Assembly: GCA_025058315.1 (NCBI GenBank) | Contig: JANXET010000003.1 | Span: 1-46,900 of the forward strand | Reading direction: 5' to 3' | DNA: 46,900 bases | Source: Candidatus Bathyarchaeota archaeon | Lineage (GTDB): Archaea > Thermoproteota > Bathyarchaeia > Bathyarchaeales > Bathycorpusculaceae | Part shown: in pieces, positions 44,904 through 46,900 of the stretch | How positions within the stretch are numbered: the stretch's first letter is position 1 | Layout of the letters: the number at the start of each line of letters is the position of its first letter | Position numbers and translations under genes: made by a program | The notes under the pieces: generated by a model | The model's database searches: none | What the model saw: the letters and a program-made list of their open reading frames with translations, nothing else | What the model was told of the DNA's origin: nothing

Positions 44904-45014
44904 ATGAAGAAGCGTCAGCGGAGACCCTCAGACATACTCGAGGAATTTGATCTTAAAATGATAAAAGAGGCTCTAAAGCTCGACAGAAAACGCAAAGTAG
45001 ACTATGTAATTTAA
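44904..45014 (+). CDS. 36-residue basic micro-protein (candidate)
   Basis: A short ORF reading MKKRQRRPSDILEEFDLKMI then KEALKLDRKRKVDYVI. It is almost fully helical and basic at both ends. GGAGGGG (44892-44898) at a proper distance from the ATG is the strongest Shine-Dalgarno in this 1-kb gap, and a T/A-rich box (ACTTTATTTT, 44858-44867) is suitably placed upstream. It resembles a short DNA-binding or antitoxin-like peptide only in a general way. It could also be the leftover start of a decayed longer gene. Confidence 0.4.
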   Translation: MKKRQRRPSDILEEFDLKMIKEALKLDRKRKVDYVI

Positions 45015-45661
45015 CCTCTCATGATATGCTCAAATAGACAACCATCAGTCCATCCTCGCCTCTTTTGTAGGGTTTTATGGCCGATTATCCTCATATTCTG
45101 AATACTGGTCGACTGAAGAGCTGATACCTCAAATTGGTGTCCCTTATAGGATAACAGCACAGTCCTTCCAAGACTCGACTACACGAGAACGACTCAACAA
45201 TAGTGAAAATGCCTAAATTTATAGGCTTCATTTACGGTGTTCCTGGTTAGAATTAATGTGAACTTTAGAACACTGGCGTTGACATGGTCATGGCTAAGGC
45301 TCTTAGAATAGCCTTATTGCAAATTTTATACAGACGCTTGCGGAGATGAAGCTCTTAAAAACTTTTCAGACCGGCTGCACTGGCAAGTAACAGGTGGTTA
45401 AGGTATGGTTGATGCCTTCAAGGCGCTATGTAGACTTAACTGAAACCTTAGAAGCAACTGCCGAGATTATGGAACTTGAGGTATCGCTCAAAGAATCGTT
45501 CTGAAAATTAACGTAAATTTACTTTTAACAAACGATAGATCAATTTATTATAGAATCTTCAAGTCCATCATGTAGAATGTCCTTTAATTGCTAAAGAGCA
45601 ACCAAATTGAATGCTTATTCTAAACTTGCCATTTTATGCTATGGACTCAATGTGCTGTTAC
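45015..45661. other. Non-coding or decayed stretch
   Basis: No supported gene. Short plus-strand open pieces such as AKALRIALLQILYRR (about 45292-45336) and MPSRRYVDLTETLEATAEIM (from 45414) are cut by stops in every frame and look like remnants. No tRNA, CRISPR repeat or long inverted repeat was seen. The minus-strand cbiH gene ends at 45662. Confidence 0.4.
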
Positions 45662-46393
45662 TTAAGTAGCTACGTCATAGCCTCTTGAGGTTACCATTTT
45701 ACCGCCTATTATTTTGGTTTTAGAGTTTCCAACGATTATGGTGGTTGTCATGTCTATTTCATGCTTAATCATTTCCCTCAGCGTAGTTATTACGGCCTTT
45801 TCACCCTGTCTTCCCACATTCTGCATTATCCCTACAGGTGTGTCCGCATCCCTATATTCCAGCAGTATTTGATAAGCCTTAACAATTGGTTCCTGCCGGG
45901 TTCTACTCTGCGGGTTGTAGAGGATTATCACAAAGTCAGATTCAGCCGCTGCTTTAAGCCGCTTTTCAATTTCGCTCCAAGGTGTTAAAATGTCGCTTAG
46001 ACTTATCACTGCGAAGTCCACCATTATGGGTGCACCTAACTTTGCAGCGCCAGCCGTAGCTGCTGTCACGCCTGGAATAATCTCTATAGGAACGTTCACT
46101 CCTTCAGCTTCAGCAACCTCCAAAACTGGTCCAGCCATGCCATAAACCCCTGCATCCCCACTGCTTATCACAGCTACGCGCTTATTATCTAAGGCTTTTT
46201 TGACGGCTATTTTGGCTCTCTCAATTTCTTCACCCATTCTTCCAGTGATGACTTCAGCCGTGGGTTTTATCAGAGGTCTTATAAGGTCAATATAGGTTGT
46301 ATACCCCACTATAACGTCAGCTCTCTCTATTTCATCCTTAGCCTTTACGGTGATGTGCTCTACGGAGCCCGGGCCGATGCCGACTACGGCTAT
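45662..46393 (-). CDS. cbiH: Cobalt-precorrin-3 C17-methyltransferase CbiH (AUA start proposed)
   Basis: A SAM-dependent tetrapyrrole methylase that contracts the ring of cobalt-precorrin-3B in anaerobic B12 synthesis. The usual N-terminal block AVVGIGPGSVEHITVKAKDE is encoded, but no ATG, GTG or TTG lies before it in frame. The first standard start (GTG 46309) would cut off this essential SAM-binding GxGPG motif. The codon ATA (46393-46391), overlapping the cbiG stop as ATAG and four bases after GGAGG, is the likely start; it gives 243 residues, the family length. Other blocks are VISSGDAGVYGMA, IIPGVTAATAGAAKLGAPIM and LYNPQSRTR. A frameshifted CbiG-CbiH fusion is the alternative. Confidence 0.88.
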   Translation of the reverse strand: MAVVGIGPGSVEHITVKAKDEIERADVIVGYTTYIDLIRPLIKPTAEVITGRMGEEIERAKIAVKKALDNKRVAVISSGDAGVYGMAGPVLEVAEAEGVNVPIEIIPGVTAATAGAAKLGAPIMVDFAVISLSDILTPWSEIEKRLKAAAESDFVIILYNPQSRTRQEPIVKAYQILLEYRDADTPVGIMQNVGRQGEKAVITTLREMIKHEIDMTTTIIVGNSKTKIIGGKMVTSRGYDVAT

Positions 46394-46900
46394 TCGGCCT
46401 CCGCCACCGCTACTGTGACTCTTCCCAATTTCACCTTTCTCAGTATTAATCGCGCCTTCCCTCCTGCGGCTATGAGCGCTGCTCTTTCACAGACTCCGCC
46501 CACTCCAATTCTTCTTTTTACCACTTCAGTATCTGGCGAAAGATCCTTATGGCTGAATTCACGTAAAGCATCTGCGCTCACGAACTGAATGGGCAGGCTT
46601 AGTTTATGTCCAGCGCCGGTAATGCCTTCTGAATCCCTCTTAATGTCAGCCGTGGCCAACCTCGATACGAAAGCCGCTGGAACACCGGTCATTTCTAAAG
46701 CCCTATTAATGGCCTCTAAAACTTCTTCCGCATCGGCTTCCCTTCTAGCGCCGACCCCTACAATAATTGTTTTAGGTTCAAGCACAGCTACTGGTCTTGA
46801 AAAACCCGTAAGGGCCTTCAAAGCCTCTAAGCTTTCTCGGGTAATTAGAATTCCGCCATCTAACTCCCTTAAAGTCTCCAAAGCCATGTCTAGGCTTTCA
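46390..46900 (-). CDS. cbiG: Cobalt-precorrin-5A hydrolase CbiG, C-terminal part (runs off window)
   Basis: The reading frame is open to the window edge, so the N-terminal half is missing; about 169 residues are visible. IIVGVGARREADAEEVLEAI is the start of the CbiG C-terminal domain, and VERAALIAAG-type VCERAALIAAGGKARLIL with the RIGVGGV before it is also conserved. CbiG opens the delta-lactone of cobalt-precorrin-5A and releases acetaldehyde. The internal ATG at 46887 is not the start, since the frame continues upstream. The gene overlaps cbiH by four bases in ATAG, and both belong to the same anaerobic B12 operon. Confidence 0.85.
   Translation of the reverse strand, partial: ESLDMALETLRELDGGILITRESLEALKALTGFSRPVAVLEPKTIIVGVGARREADAEEVLEAINRALEMTGVPAAFVSRLATADIKRDSEGITGAGHKLSLPIQFVSADALREFSHKDLSPDTEVVKRRIGVGGVCERAALIAAGGKARLILRKVKLGRVTVAVAEAE

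Overview
This window looks like a piece of an archaeal chromosome from the TACK group, most likely a Bathyarchaeia-type organism. The placement rests on an archaeal 16S rRNA gene, an archaeal SRP RNA, an Orc1/Cdc6 initiator, TATA-type promoters and archaeal-type enzymes (pyruvoyl arginine decarboxylase, short triosephosphate isomerase, GH1 glycosidase). I made no database search, so the group is an inference.

Layout. 1-1.1 kb: a small zinc-finger membrane protein and a winged-helix regulator. 1.1-2.95 kb: a 16S rRNA gene with its own promoter, an H/ACA-like hairpin in the leader and a processing stem; no 23S gene follows. 3-3.9 kb: a spore-photolyase-like radical SAM gene. 3.9-5.1 kb (minus): an ECF-S-like membrane protein, an FmdE-like protein and a coiled-coil protein, with a candidate operator. 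5.2-16.4 kb (plus): a tight eight-gene run encoding a ChlI-ChlD-type chelatase, a BtuF/BtuC/BtuD-like importer, CobN, CbiZ and an ABC-2 exporter pair. 16.7-23.8 kb: a KaiC-like ATPase, DUF2703 and V4R proteins, a possible pyrimidine-dimer glycosylase, a fasciclin protein and a regulator that share a perfect 15-bp inverted repeat, tRNA-Gln(CUG), a half-size MFS protein and a phosphodiesterase. 23.8-27.3 kb (minus): moaC-moaB-moaA, an ArsR-like regulator and orc1/cdc6. 27.4-31.7 kb (plus): arginine decarboxylase, TIM, DUF89 and glycogen debranching enzyme. 31.7-34.4 kb (minus): GalT and a GH1 glycosidase. 34.5 kb: SRP RNA. 34.9-38.9 kb: CutA, two PfkA-family phosphofructokinases, a GYD protein and class II aldolase. 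39.0-42.7 kb: a regulator divergent from a cobalt ECF operon (cbiM, cbiN, an unlisted 38-residue protein, cbiQ, cbiO). 42.7-45.7 kb: a zone of decayed genes and micro-ORFs. 45.7-46.9 kb (minus): cbiH and the 3' part of cbiG, running off the edge.

Corrinoid metabolism is the main theme. Cobalt uptake (cbiMNQO), ring synthesis (cbiG, cbiH), a CobN/ChlID-type chelatase, corrinoid import and CbiZ remodelling lie in three clusters. The second theme is sugar metabolism: glycogen debranching, galactose-1-phosphate turnover, beta-glycosidase and a glycolytic set with one predicted PPi-dependent and one predicted ATP-type phosphofructokinase. The most checkable unusual points are the cbiH gene that appears to start at AUA in an AUAG overlap with cbiG, the 38-residue membrane protein in the cobalt operon, the H/ACA-like RNA ahead of 16S, and the perfect operator between the fasciclin gene and its neighbour regulator.
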